DNA of 64,000 nt, taken from Saccharomonospora marina XMU15. GTDB lineage: Bacteria > Actinomycetota > Actinomycetes > Mycobacteriales > Pseudonocardiaceae. The notes below the pieces were generated by a model that saw only the letters and a program-made list of their open reading frames with translations, ran no database searches and had not been told where the DNA came from. The position numbers and the translations under genes are program-made. This document shows positions 55,290-64,000 of the stretch, in pieces. The stretch is taken from contig NZ_CM001439.1 in the NCBI RefSeq assembly GCF_000244955.1, positions 713,667 to 777,666 of the forward strand, read 5' to 3'. Within the stretch, counting starts at the first letter, position 1; each line of letters starts with the position of its first letter.

Positions 55290-56735
55290 TCAGGCATCGA
55301 GCGCTCGCTTCATGACCTTGCCCATGTGATTGCGTGGTAGCGCGTCGAGGAAATGCACCGCGCGGGGGCGTTTGTGCGGTGTGAGCAGCCTGGCGACGTG
55401 GTCGACCAGTTCCGTCTCCCGCACCGCGCCGTCGCCGCTGGGCACGACCCAGGCAACGATGCGCTCACCGAGGTCGGGGTCAGGCTCACCGGTGACGGCG
55501 ACCTCGGCGACGCCGGGGTGTTCGAGCAGCGCGTTCTCGATCTCTCCCGCGCCGATCTTGTATCCGCCGCTCTTGATGAGGTCGGTGGCCTTCCGGCCGA
55601 CGATGCGCACGTAACCGTCGGCATCCCGGGTGGCCATGTCGCCGGTGCGGAACCAGTCGCCGTCGAAGGCCTCGGCTGTCGCGTCGGGTCGGTTCAGGTA
55701 CCCGGTGAACAGGTTGGGCCCGCGTACCTGGATTTCGCCGACGGTTTGCGTGTCACCGAGTCGCACAGTGTTGCCGTCCTCGTCGATCAGCCGCAGTTCG
55801 ACATCGCGCAGCGGCGGTCCGACGGTGCCGGCTTTGCGTGGCCCGTCGGCCCGGACGCTGGTGCTCATGAGTGTCTCGGTCATGCCGTAGCGCTCGACGA
55901 CCTGTTGCCCGGTGGCCTCGGTGATCAGTTGGTGATCGCGCAACGGAAGGGCCGCTGATCCGGACACCAGCAGCCGGGCGCCACGCAGAGCGTTCGCCAG
56001 CGCGTGGTCGGTGGCGATCTCGGAAGCGATGCGGTGATACATCGTCGGAACACCGAACATCATGGTGGCCTCGCCTGCGAGCTCGGTGGCGATCCGCTGG
56101 GTGGAGAACCGGCCGATGTGGTGCACGCTGCCCCCGCGGCGAAGCGGGCCGAGGATGCCGAGGATCAAGCCGTGTACGTGGAACAACGGCAGCGCGTGCA
56201 CCAGCACGTCGTCGGCCGTCCACTGCCACGCGTCTTCGAGGGCGTCGAGCGTGCTCGCGATGGCCCTGCGCGGCAGCACGACTCCCTTTGGTGGACCGGT
56301 CGTGCCCGACGTGTACACGATCAGTGCGGGGGTCTCGTCGTCGAGCTCCGCGGGCACCTCACTCGTGCAGCCCTCGAAGCTGACGTCTTCGCGGGTGACG
56401 CCGTGCATTCCCGAAGGCAGGTCGGCACCCGGTGGTGTCAGCACCAGGGCGGGGGCACTGTCGGACACGATGTGCGCCAGTTCCCGCTCGCCCGCTTTCG
56501 GATTGATCGGCACGGCAGGCACGCCGGCGAGCAGCGCGGCCACGGTCGCCACGCTGGTCTCCAGGCTCGGGGTGGCCCAGATGGCGACCCGTGGTCGCTC
56601 GTGGTCCAACCGGCGCAGCCGGTGCGCCAGTGCACCCGCTACGCGGGCGAGATCGGCGTAGGTAAGTGTCCTGTCACCGAAGCGCAGCGCTTCCTTGGCG
56701 TTCGCCGCCTGCACGGCGGGAAAGAGCACGGTCAC
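55290..56735 (-). CDS. matB: Acyl-CoA synthetase, probably malonyl-CoA synthetase
   Basis: A 481-residue ANL-family enzyme read from GTG 56735 (MTVLFPAVQAANAKEALRFG), with GAGGAG upstream. The P-loop is VYTSGTTGPPKGVV; then YGMTETLMSTSV, GDWFRTGDMATRDADGYV, KSGGYKIGAGEIENALLEHP, and the catalytic Lys in PRNHMGKVMKRAL. The overall pattern is closest to MatB, which makes malonyl- or methylmalonyl-CoA. It is on the opposite strand, bracketed by repeats, inside the tsaE-tsaB interval. Another short-acyl substrate is possible. Confidence 0.8.
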   Translation of the reverse strand: MTVLFPAVQAANAKEALRFGDRTLTYADLARVAGALAHRLRRLDHERPRVAIWATPSLETSVATVAALLAGVPAVPINPKAGERELAHIVSDSAPALVLTPPGADLPSGMHGVTREDVSFEGCTSEVPAELDDETPALIVYTSGTTGPPKGVVLPRRAIASTLDALEDAWQWTADDVLVHALPLFHVHGLILGILGPLRRGGSVHHIGRFSTQRIATELAGEATMMFGVPTMYHRIASEIATDHALANALRGARLLVSGSAALPLRDHQLITEATGQQVVERYGMTETLMSTSVRADGPRKAGTVGPPLRDVELRLIDEDGNTVRLGDTQTVGEIQVRGPNLFTGYLNRPDATAEAFDGDWFRTGDMATRDADGYVRIVGRKATDLIKSGGYKIGAGEIENALLEHPGVAEVAVTGEPDPDLGERIVAWVVPSGDGAVRETELVDHVARLLTPHKRPRAVHFLDALPRNHMGKVMKRALDA

Positions 56736-56867
56736 CGGTCTCCTCGTCCTTCGGTCGTTCTCAGGAGCCGCCAGTGTTCGGCACGATCCCGCGCCACGAC
56801 CGGGGCCACGGCGACCATGATGCCCGCCCGCCGAGGCGGCCTCCCGCACGCCCGCCGCACCGGCCGA

Positions 56868-56966
56868 ACCGCGTTTAGCGGGCTAACGGTGGTCGGGACC
56901 CGCAACCGACCTGGGGCTCGCATCGCTTAGCGTATGCAAGTACCACGATTAGCCCGCTAACCGTGG
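56868..56966. repeat. Intergenic palindromic repeat, two inverted copies (matB-tsaB)
   Basis: Copies at 56868-56892 (GCGTTTAGCGGGCTAACGGT) and 56943-56966 (CACGATTAGCCCGCTAACCG), facing each other, in the divergent gap. Both use the CTAAC end, like each other and unlike most. Confidence 0.88.
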
Positions 56967-57022
56967 TCGCGGTCACGGCGGGTGCTCGGCGTTCGTTCAC
57001 CGGTCGGTCGTAGGCTCGAAGG

Positions 57023-57637
57023 GTGCTCGTACTCGCCATCGACACTGCGACGTCCGCGGTCACCGCAGGTGTCGTCGACGTGCGCTCCGACAGACTCGAC
57101 GCGCTTGCCGAGCGGGTCACGGTCGATGCTCGAGCCCACGGCGAGTTGCTCACCCCGCATGTCATGGACGCCCTCCACGAGGCGGGGGCGAGGCTCGACC
57201 ACCTTGACGCCATCGTGTGCGGGGTGGGTCCCGGACCGTACACCGGACTTCGCGCGGGCATGGTCACCGCCGCCGCCCTGTCGCACGCTCTGGACATCCC
57301 CGCCCATCCGGTCTGCAGCCTCGACGCCATCGCCGCGGCGGTGGACGCCGATGGACCCTTCCTCGTCATCACAGATGCGCGGCGCCGCGAGGTCTACTGG
57401 GCGGCCTACGACCGGGCGGGCACCCGTACCGACGGTCCGAACGTCGACCGGCCCGCCGATCTCGACACATCGTTCACCGAACGCGTCGAACACGCTCACC
57501 CCAGCCCACGTGGCCTGGTCAGGGCAGCGGGCGAAGCGCTGTTCAGCGGTGAACCGGCCGCACCGTTGACCCCCCTCTACCTGCGCAGGCCGGACGTCGC
57601 GCAGCCGGGCGCGCGAAAGCGGGTGACCGTGCCGTGA
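57023..57637 (+). CDS. tsaB: tRNA t6A synthesis protein TsaB
   Basis: A 204-residue protein of the ASKHA fold: MLVLAIDTATSAVTAGVVDV at the start and CGVGPGPYTGLRAGMVTAAA, the TsaB hallmark. It forms the TsaBDE complex. GTG start. The stop overlaps the rimI start by four bases (GTGA). Confidence 0.94.
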   Translation: MLVLAIDTATSAVTAGVVDVRSDRLDALAERVTVDARAHGELLTPHVMDALHEAGARLDHLDAIVCGVGPGPYTGLRAGMVTAAALSHALDIPAHPVCSLDAIAAAVDADGPFLVITDARRREVYWAAYDRAGTRTDGPNVDRPADLDTSFTERVEHAHPSPRGLVRAAGEALFSGEPAAPLTPLYLRRPDVAQPGARKRVTVP

Positions 57638-58107
57638 GGCTCGAGCCGCTGCGCGGCAAGCACATCCGCCGCTGTGTCGAGTTGGAACGGATCCTGTTCG
57701 CCGGTGACTCACCGTGGAGCGCGAGCGGCTTCCACGCAGAACTGCAGGCGGGTGGCTACTACCTGGCCGCACTCACCGATGATGACCAACTGGCCGGATA
57801 TGCGGGCCTTGCGGTGGCGGGCACACCGGGGGACTGGGAGGCCGGCGTGCATACCATCGGCGTGCATCCCGACTTCCAGGGGCAGGGCATCGGAACCATG
57901 CTGTTGCGTGCGCTGCTGGAGAGAGCCGATCAGCTGAAGGCGCCGGTGACCCTCGAGGTTCGCACCGACAACGAGCCGGCCATCAGGCTCTACGAGCGAC
58001 ACGGCTTCAGCCGGATCGGCCTGCGCAAACGCTACTACCAGCCCTCGGGCGCCGACGCCTACACGATGTTGCGGCAGGCCGGTGGCACACAGGAGGTGGC
58101 AGGCTGA
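57634..58107 (+). CDS. rimI: GNAT N-acetyltransferase, RimI-type
   Basis: A 157-residue acetyltransferase. [20 protein letters not shown] is the acetyl-CoA pyrophosphate-binding motif, and [20 protein letters not shown] matches RimI, which acetylates S18 in Escherichia coli. The true substrate here is not known. It shares bases with tsaB and tsaD at both ends. Confidence 0.92.
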   Translation: MRLEPLRGKHIRRCVELERILFAGDSPWSASGFHAELQAGGYYLAALTDDDQLAGYAGLAVAGTPGDWEAGVHTIGVHPDFQGQGIGTMLLRALLERADQLKAPVTLEVRTDNEPAIRLYERHGFSRIGLRKRYYQPSGADAYTMLRQAGGTQEVAG

Positions 58108-59153
58108 TGCCATCGATCATCATGGGAGTCGAGACTTCCTGCGACGAGACCGGTGTCGGTCTCGTGCGGCTGCACGACGACGGCACTGTGGAACTGCTGG
58201 CCGACGAGGTGGCCTCCAGCGTGGAGGAGCACGCCCGCTTCGGTGGTGTCGTCCCGGAGGTGGCGAGCAGGGCTCACCTCGAGGCGATGGCGCCGACCGT
58301 TCGTCGCGCTTTCGAAAGCGCCGGCCTGGAACTGTCCGACGTGGACGCGGTCGCGGTTACGGTCGGGCCGGGCCTGGCCGGCGCGCTCCTCGTCGGCGTG
58401 GCGGCGGCCAAGGCATACGCGGCTGCGCTCGACGTGCCGCTGTACGGCGTCAACCACCTCGCGGGCCACATCGCTGTCGACACGCTGGAGCACGGGCCAC
58501 TGCCTTCGCCGTGCCTGGCGTTGCTGGTCTCGGGCGGCCATACCCAGCTGCTCCGGGTCGACCACATCGCGTCGAAGATCACCGAGATCGGCTCCACCGT
58601 TGACGACGCGGCAGGCGAGGCGTACGACAAGGTCGCCAGGCTTCTCGGGCTGCCCTATCCCGGCGGCCCACCCATCGACAAGGCGGCCAAGAGCGGTGAC
58701 GCGCAGGCGATCGCGTTCCCGCGCGGCATGACAGGCCCCCGCGACGCGAAGTTCGACTTCTCCTTCTCCGGGTTGAAGACGGCGGTGGCGCGGTGGGTGG
58801 AGGCCACGGAGTCACGTGGCGAGCAGGTGCCGGTCGCCGACGTGGCCGCTTCCTTCCAAGAGGCGGTCGCGGATGTGCTCACGGCGAAAGCCGTGCGGGC
58901 CGCGACCGAGTCCGGCATCGGGACCCTCGTCATCTCCGGCGGGGTGGCCGCGAACTCCCGCCTTTCGGCGCTGGCCAGGCAGCGGTGTGCCGAGGCGGGG
59001 ATCGAACTTCGCGTACCCCGGCCTCGGTTGTGCACCGACAACGGGGCGATGATCGCGGCGCTCGGTGCGCACGTGGTAGCGGCTGGTTGCGCACCGAGCG
59101 CCATGGACCTCTCAGCCAATCCGGCGTTGCCGGTCAGCACCGTGTCCCTGTGA
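58107..59153 (+). CDS. tsaD: tRNA N6-threonylcarbamoyladenosine synthase TsaD
   Basis: A 348-residue enzyme that transfers the threonylcarbamoyl group to A37. Metal-binding His residues are in [13 protein letters not shown], with [13 protein letters not shown] and the C-terminal [12 protein letters not shown]. It begins [20 protein letters not shown]. Its stop abuts the convergent phoD stop at TGATCA. Confidence 0.96.
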   Translation: MPSIIMGVETSCDETGVGLVRLHDDGTVELLADEVASSVEEHARFGGVVPEVASRAHLEAMAPTVRRAFESAGLELSDVDAVAVTVGPGLAGALLVGVAAAKAYAAALDVPLYGVNHLAGHIAVDTLEHGPLPSPCLALLVSGGHTQLLRVDHIASKITEIGSTVDDAAGEAYDKVARLLGLPYPGGPPIDKAAKSGDAQAIAFPRGMTGPRDAKFDFSFSGLKTAVARWVEATESRGEQVPVADVAASFQEAVADVLTAKAVRAATESGIGTLVISGGVAANSRLSALARQRCAEAGIELRVPRPRLCTDNGAMIAALGAHVVAAGCAPSAMDLSANPALPVSTVSL

Positions 59154-60764
59154 TCAGCCGGGCTGCACCTGCGAAAGCCCGGGGTGACGGTCGGCGATCA
59201 CGAAGGAGGCCCGGGTACGCACCGGCGAGCCCGGCTCGGTGACTCGCTCCACCACTCGGAAATCCGCGCGCATCTCCTCGCGGGTGATGCGCGTGCGCAC
59301 GTAGCCGCGCTGCGCGTTGCGGAACTTGATGTGCGGGTTGCGGCGCAGGTTGGGGTCGTCGGCCGGGTCGGAGTCGGCGCCGTTGCCTCCCGAGGTGATG
59401 GAACTGGTCACCAGTTCGCTGCCGACCACCCTGCTGTCCGGGTCGGCGTAGTTCTCCTTCAACTCGTTCGCCCAGTGGGTGTGCACGTCGCCGGTGAGGA
59501 CCACGGGGTTGCGCACGCCCGCCTCCAACCACCCTTCGGCGATGCGCTCCTGGGAACCCTTGTAGCCGTCCCAGGCGTCCATGCTGTTGGCGCCGGAGCC
59601 GCTGACCCTGCGTGCGAAGAACACCTGCTGGCCGAGCACGTCCCAGCGAGCGCGCGAGCGGCGGAACTGCTCGAGCAGCCAGGCCTCCTGGTCGGCGCCC
59701 GTGATCGTCCTGGCGGGATCGGCGGAGTCCTCGCAGACCTTCCAGCCGTCGCCGCATGCCTGGTCGTCGCGGTACTGCCTGGTGTCGAGCATGTGGAAGT
59801 TGGCCAGCGAGCCCCAGGCGATCGATCGGTAGAGCCGGATGTGGGAGCCCTGCGGCATGTTGCGGCGGCGCAGCGGCATGTTCTCGTAGTACGCCCGGAA
59901 GGCGTTCGCCCTGCGCTGTAGGAAGTTGGGCTGCGGAATCTCCGGCTTCTCGTGAATGTCACCCGCCCAGTTGTTGTCGACCTCGTGGTCGTCGGGCACG
60001 ACCAGCCACGGGGCGACGGCGTGCGCTGCCTGCAGGTCGGCGTCGGTCCGGTACTGCGCGTGGCGCTGCCGGTAGTTGGCCAGCGTCTCGGTCTCAGGTC
60101 CCGCGTGGTCGCGGACGTTGCCGTCGGGGGAGATGTAGACCTGCGGCCGGTACTCGTAGATGTAGTCGCCGAGGTGCAGCACCAGGTCCGGCTCGTCGGC
60201 GGCGAGGTGCCGGTAGGCGGTGAAGTAGCCGTGCTCGTACTGCGAGCAGGACGCGAAGCTCATCGTGAGCCCGGAGCCGAGAACCCCGATCGGCGGTGCG
60301 GTGCGGGTGCGGCCGGGCCGGGAGACGTGGCGGCCGTAGCGGAACCGGTAGAAGTACTCGCGCCCGGGTGCCAGGCCCGCGACCTCGGCGTGCACCGAGA
60401 AGCCTGCGTCGGGACCGGTGCGCTCCTGGCCGCGGCGCACGATGTGCCGGAACCGCTCGTCACGCGCGATCTCCCAGTCGACCTCGACGGTGCGCGATCC
60501 CATGCCACCGAGTCCGTCCTCGGCCAGCGGGTCGCGGGCGAGGCGGGTCCACAGCACCACGCTGTGGTTGTCCGGCTCGCCGGATGCGACGCCGAGGGTG
60601 AAGGGGTCGCCGTCGCGGGTGCCGGGACGGACTGGGGACGGTGCGGCTGCTGCCACGGTGCTCGGCAGGGTCGTGGCGAGCACCGCGGCCCCGACCGCGG
60701 CCCCTCCTACGAGTACATGACGGCGTGTTGAAGTGAAAGACTGATTGTCACCTGATGCGGGCAC
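59154..60764 (-). CDS. phoD: PhoD-type alkaline phosphatase/phosphodiesterase
   Basis: A 536-residue secreted metallophosphatase from GTG 60764. A twin-arginine signal is visible (STRRHVLVGGAAVGAAVLAT, cut near VAAAAP). GVASGEPDNHSVVLWTRLA starts the N-terminal domain; the catalytic region has LHLGDYIYEYR, VVPDDHEVDNNWAGD and VVLTGDVHTHWANELKENYA. PhoD enzymes bind Fe and Ca and release phosphate from phosphodiesters such as teichoic acids. GGGAG precedes the start; a longer frame from 60815 would put the Tat motif deeper. Confidence 0.92.
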   Translation of the reverse strand: MPASGDNQSFTSTRRHVLVGGAAVGAAVLATTLPSTVAAAAPSPVRPGTRDGDPFTLGVASGEPDNHSVVLWTRLARDPLAEDGLGGMGSRTVEVDWEIARDERFRHIVRRGQERTGPDAGFSVHAEVAGLAPGREYFYRFRYGRHVSRPGRTRTAPPIGVLGSGLTMSFASCSQYEHGYFTAYRHLAADEPDLVLHLGDYIYEYRPQVYISPDGNVRDHAGPETETLANYRQRHAQYRTDADLQAAHAVAPWLVVPDDHEVDNNWAGDIHEKPEIPQPNFLQRRANAFRAYYENMPLRRRNMPQGSHIRLYRSIAWGSLANFHMLDTRQYRDDQACGDGWKVCEDSADPARTITGADQEAWLLEQFRRSRARWDVLGQQVFFARRVSGSGANSMDAWDGYKGSQERIAEGWLEAGVRNPVVLTGDVHTHWANELKENYADPDSRVVGSELVTSSITSGGNGADSDPADDPNLRRNPHIKFRNAQRGYVRTRITREEMRADFRVVERVTEPGSPVRTRASFVIADRHPGLSQVQPG

Positions 60765-61039
60765 GGGTTGACTCCCAACGTGCTGTCTACCAGCCAGAAC
60801 CAGCACAGCCTGCATTGGCAGGGTGACAGCTGTTGCCCTTGCGAGTGAGCAGTCGATGAACGTTGAGTAGGTGCGAATCGCCCGATCTCGGCCCTGGTTG
60901 CGCGGCTAGCACTCGAGTCAGTAGAGTGCTAATCGCACGGCACCGCACACGCCCCGGCACCCGCGACGGCGGGGTGGTAGGAGCCGTACCCAACTAGGTA
61001 CCTGCCAACGCTTTCGACGGACCCGTGGAGGTCAATCCG
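60765..61039 (+). promoter_or_regulatory. groES promoter and leader region
   Basis: This gap between the divergent phoD and groES holds a CIRCE operator and a plausible promoter: TTGCGC at 60898-60903 and TAGAGT at 60922-60927, 18 bases apart, with CIRCE covering the -10. The remaining leader of about 110 bases has no clear element except GTGGAGGT before groES. Confidence 0.6.
60906..60932. promoter_or_regulatory. CIRCE operator (HrcA-binding site)
   Basis: CTAGCACTC (60906-60914), nine bases, GAGTGCTAA (60924-60932). It matches the consensus TTAGCACTC-N9-GAGTGCTAA with one change. HrcA bound here would repress groES-groEL1 until heat shock. Confidence 0.92.
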
Positions 61040-61333
61040 GTGAGCGTGAACATCAAGCCGCTCGAGGACAAGATCGTTGTCCAGACGAGTGAGGCCGAGG
61101 AGACGACGGCGTCCGGCCTCGTCATCCCCGACACCGCGAAGGAAAAGCCCCAGGAGGGCAAGGTCCTGGCCGTCGGCCCGGGCCGCATCGACGACAAGGG
61201 CAACCGCGTCCCGATGGACGTCAAGGAAGGCGACGTCGTCATCTACTCCAAGTACGGCGGCACCGAGGTCAAGTACAACGGTGAGGACTACTTGATCCTG
61301 TCCGCCCGCGATGTGCTGGCCGTCATCAACTGA
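61040..61333 (+). CDS. groES: Co-chaperonin GroES
   Basis: A 97-residue protein from GTG 61040 ([20 protein letters not shown]), with GGAGGT upstream; a GTG at 61025 would overlap that site. [20 protein letters not shown] is the mobile loop, and [20 protein letters not shown] the family signature. It caps the GroEL ring. groEL1 follows after a hairpin. Confidence 0.97.
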   Translation: MSVNIKPLEDKIVVQTSEAEETTASGLVIPDTAKEKPQEGKVLAVGPGRIDDKGNRVPMDVKEGDVVIYSKYGGTEVKYNGEDYLILSARDVLAVIN

Positions 61334-61350
61334 CGACCTGCGTACGCGAT

Positions 61351-63029
<1,679 letters not shown>

Positions 63030-63055
63030 GTGTCGGCCGCGCGACAGCCACCACA

Positions 63056-63090
63056 ACGGGGCGGCACCCGCCGAGCGGGTGCCGCCCCGT
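63056..63090 (+). terminator. Terminator after groEL1
   Basis: ACGGGGCGGCACCCGC (63056-63071) and GCGGGTGCCGCCCCGT (63075-63090) pair perfectly over 16 bases around CGA, followed by CCGTTTC. Very stable. Confidence 0.88.
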
Positions 63091-63113
63091 CCGTTTCGGC
63101 CCTGGTTCGCCGA

Positions 63114-63137
63114 GCGCGTTTCGCGGGCTAACTGCGG
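63114..63137. repeat. Intergenic palindromic repeat, single copy (groEL1-whiB3)
   Basis: GCGCGTTTCGCGGGCTAACT, a variant with TTTCG and CTAAC, between the two terminators in the convergent groEL1-whiB3 gap. Confidence 0.85.
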
Positions 63138-63165
63138 TTCGGGACGCGCGCGAGCACGCAAATGC

Positions 63166-63203
63166 AAAACGGAGGGCATCCCCCCACGGGTGCCCTCCGT
63201 TTT
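63166..63203. terminator. Bidirectional terminator between groEL1 and whiB3
   Basis: AAAACGGAGGGCA (63166-63178) and TGCCCTCCGTTTT (63191-63203): 13 perfect pairs, with the A/T ends giving a T-run on both strands. It fits a terminator for whiB3 on the minus strand and a second one for groEL1. Confidence 0.88.
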
Positions 63204-63214
63204 GGCGGATACGA

Positions 63215-63517
63215 CTAGTTGCCTGTCAGGGTCAACGTGCGCTTCTGCGATCTGATGATTGTCTCCCGTTCCGATTCCGAAAGGCCGCCCCAGATGCCGT
63301 ACGGCTCGTGCACCGCGAGCGCGTGTTCCCGGCAAATCCGCAGCACAGGGCAGGTATGGCAGATCGCCTTGGCCCGTGCCTCCCGCCTTGCTCTCGCCGG
63401 CCCCCTTTCCCCGTCAGGGTGAAAGAAAGAACCGCTGTCCATCCCCCTGCATGCCCCCTCCAGTTGCCAGTCCCAAACATCCGCGTTCGGGCCAGGGAGT
63501 CTGCGCGTGTCTGCCAT
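63215..63517 (-). CDS. whiB3: WhiB-family iron-sulfur regulator, WhiB3/WhiD type
   Basis: A 100-residue protein. Four Cys bind a 4Fe-4S cluster: Cys23, Cys53, Cys56 and Cys62 (GACRG; CHTCPVLRIC). GIWGGLSESER is the G[IV]WGG turn, and the end is basic (RSQKRTLTLTGN). The N-terminus LPGPNADVWDWQLEGACRGM and FFHPDGERG are closest to WhiB3 of mycobacteria and WhiD of Streptomyces. WhiB proteins bind the principal sigma factor. The position next to groEL1 agrees with whiB3 synteny. Confidence 0.9.
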   Translation of the reverse strand: MADTRRLPGPNADVWDWQLEGACRGMDSGSFFHPDGERGPARARREARAKAICHTCPVLRICREHALAVHEPYGIWGGLSESERETIIRSQKRTLTLTGN

Positions 63518-63765
63518 CGTTGACCGCCTCCGATATCCGGCCCCACGCGGCCGGATTCATGCAGTTGTACCTGTGCGACTACTCCATTTGGTGCAACGGC
63601 CGTAACGCTAGAAGTGCGAGAACTGTTGTTCAAGGGCTTGGGATCAATTCAGCCGTTAGTGGTCTCACCCAACCGTGTGAGGTCCAATAGCAGAACGAAG
63701 CCCTTTTTGATCTTCGTTTTCGGCTGCGGATATTGATCTACGTGGGAATAGCGTGCCCTTGTTCC
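63518..63765. other. Divergent region upstream of whiB3 and the last gene
   Basis: 248 bases with noticeably lower GC than the surroundings. AACGAAG (63694-63700) and CTTCGTT (63712-63718) form a small hairpin followed by TTTTCGG. Promoters for both genes are presumed here, but I cannot place them with confidence. Confidence 0.45.
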
Positions 63766-64000
63766 ATGCTCACGCACCGCGCATCCGAGGCCCACGCCCT
63801 TCACCCGGTCGTACTCGGCGACGATGGATCCGTGCCTTTGAGCGAACCCGCGTTGCGCCGCGCCGCGTTCGGCGACGCGCCCGCGATCACCGACCGAGCG
63901 TTGGCCGCCGCCACGACGCCGCGATCGCAGTGGTTGGCGGCCGTGTTGCTGGGCGCGCGCGGTCGATATGCGGCCGCCGCGGCGCTGGTGCGGCCGCTCA
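63766..64000 (+). CDS. Start of an unidentified protein, cut by the window end
   Basis: An open frame of 78 codons runs to the window edge without a stop from ATG 63766 (MLTHRASEAHALHPVVLGDD). It is rich in Ala and Leu, with GC-rich third positions, and looks coding (SQWLAAVLLGARGRYAAAAA resembles the helix pairs of tetratricopeptide-like proteins). By gene order it corresponds to Rv3415c, the gene beside whiB3 in Mycobacterium tuberculosis. No good ribosome-binding site is seen, so the start is uncertain. Confidence 0.6.
   Translation, partial: MLTHRASEAHALHPVVLGDDGSVPLSEPALRRAAFGDAPAITDRALAAATTPRSQWLAAVLLGARGRYAAAAALVRPL

Overview
The window is high-GC actinobacterial chromosome. Gene order, ribosomal protein sequences, the GTG/TTG starts, WhiB and GroEL1 proteins, and a type VII secretion locus of ESX-4 type all point to the order Pseudonocardiales (a Saccharomonospora, Prauserella or Amycolatopsis relative). 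The genus is inferred, not proven.

Layout. 1-11764: the end of fusA, then tuf, then one continuous ribosomal protein array (S10, spc and alpha-type order, rpsJ to rplO). 12111-20058: secY-adk-map, infA-rpmJ-rpsM-rpsK-rpsD-rpoA-rplQ, then truA. 20055-37244: a DUF559 protein, then an ESX-4-like type VII secretion locus: an unknown protein plus eccE, eccB, mycP, eccD, eccC, a membrane-anchored Hsp70-like protein, two WXG100 proteins (esxU/esxT-like) and two envelope proteins. 37430-39924: rplM-rpsI and glmM. 40087-45764: a six-gene run that joins an EspC-like protein and a large WXG-type protein to an acyl carrier protein, a ketosynthase and a catalytically dead ketosynthase partner. 45757-54673: glmS, nnr, alr, xylB and several hydrolases. 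54661-59153: tsaE, tsaB, rimI and tsaD (tRNA t6A synthesis), split by a MatB-like acyl-CoA synthetase on the other strand. 59154-64000: a PhoD-type phosphatase, CIRCE-controlled groES-groEL1, a WhiB3-type regulator and the start of one more gene. The order rplM-rpsI-glmM-glmS-nnr-alr-tsaE-tsaB-rimI-tsaD-groES-groEL1-whiB, with ESX-4 beside rplM, matches what I recall of the Mycobacterium tuberculosis Rv3415c-Rv3460c region.

The strongest unexplained signal is a family of short imperfect palindromes (core GTTTGCCCGCTAAAC or its complement GTTTAGCGGGCAAAC). I count 23 copies at 11 gene junctions. They are absent from the first 11.8 kb, often come in pairs or triples, and twice supply the stop codon of the neighbouring gene (mycP, tsaE). 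The best candidate for an undescribed system is the six-gene run at 40087-45764. Two unassigned small reading frames inside the ribosomal operons, a perfect 10-bp inverted repeat between eccD and eccC, and a 13-bp stem over the truA start are further points of interest. I found no tRNA, rRNA, CRISPR array, insertion sequence or prophage gene.
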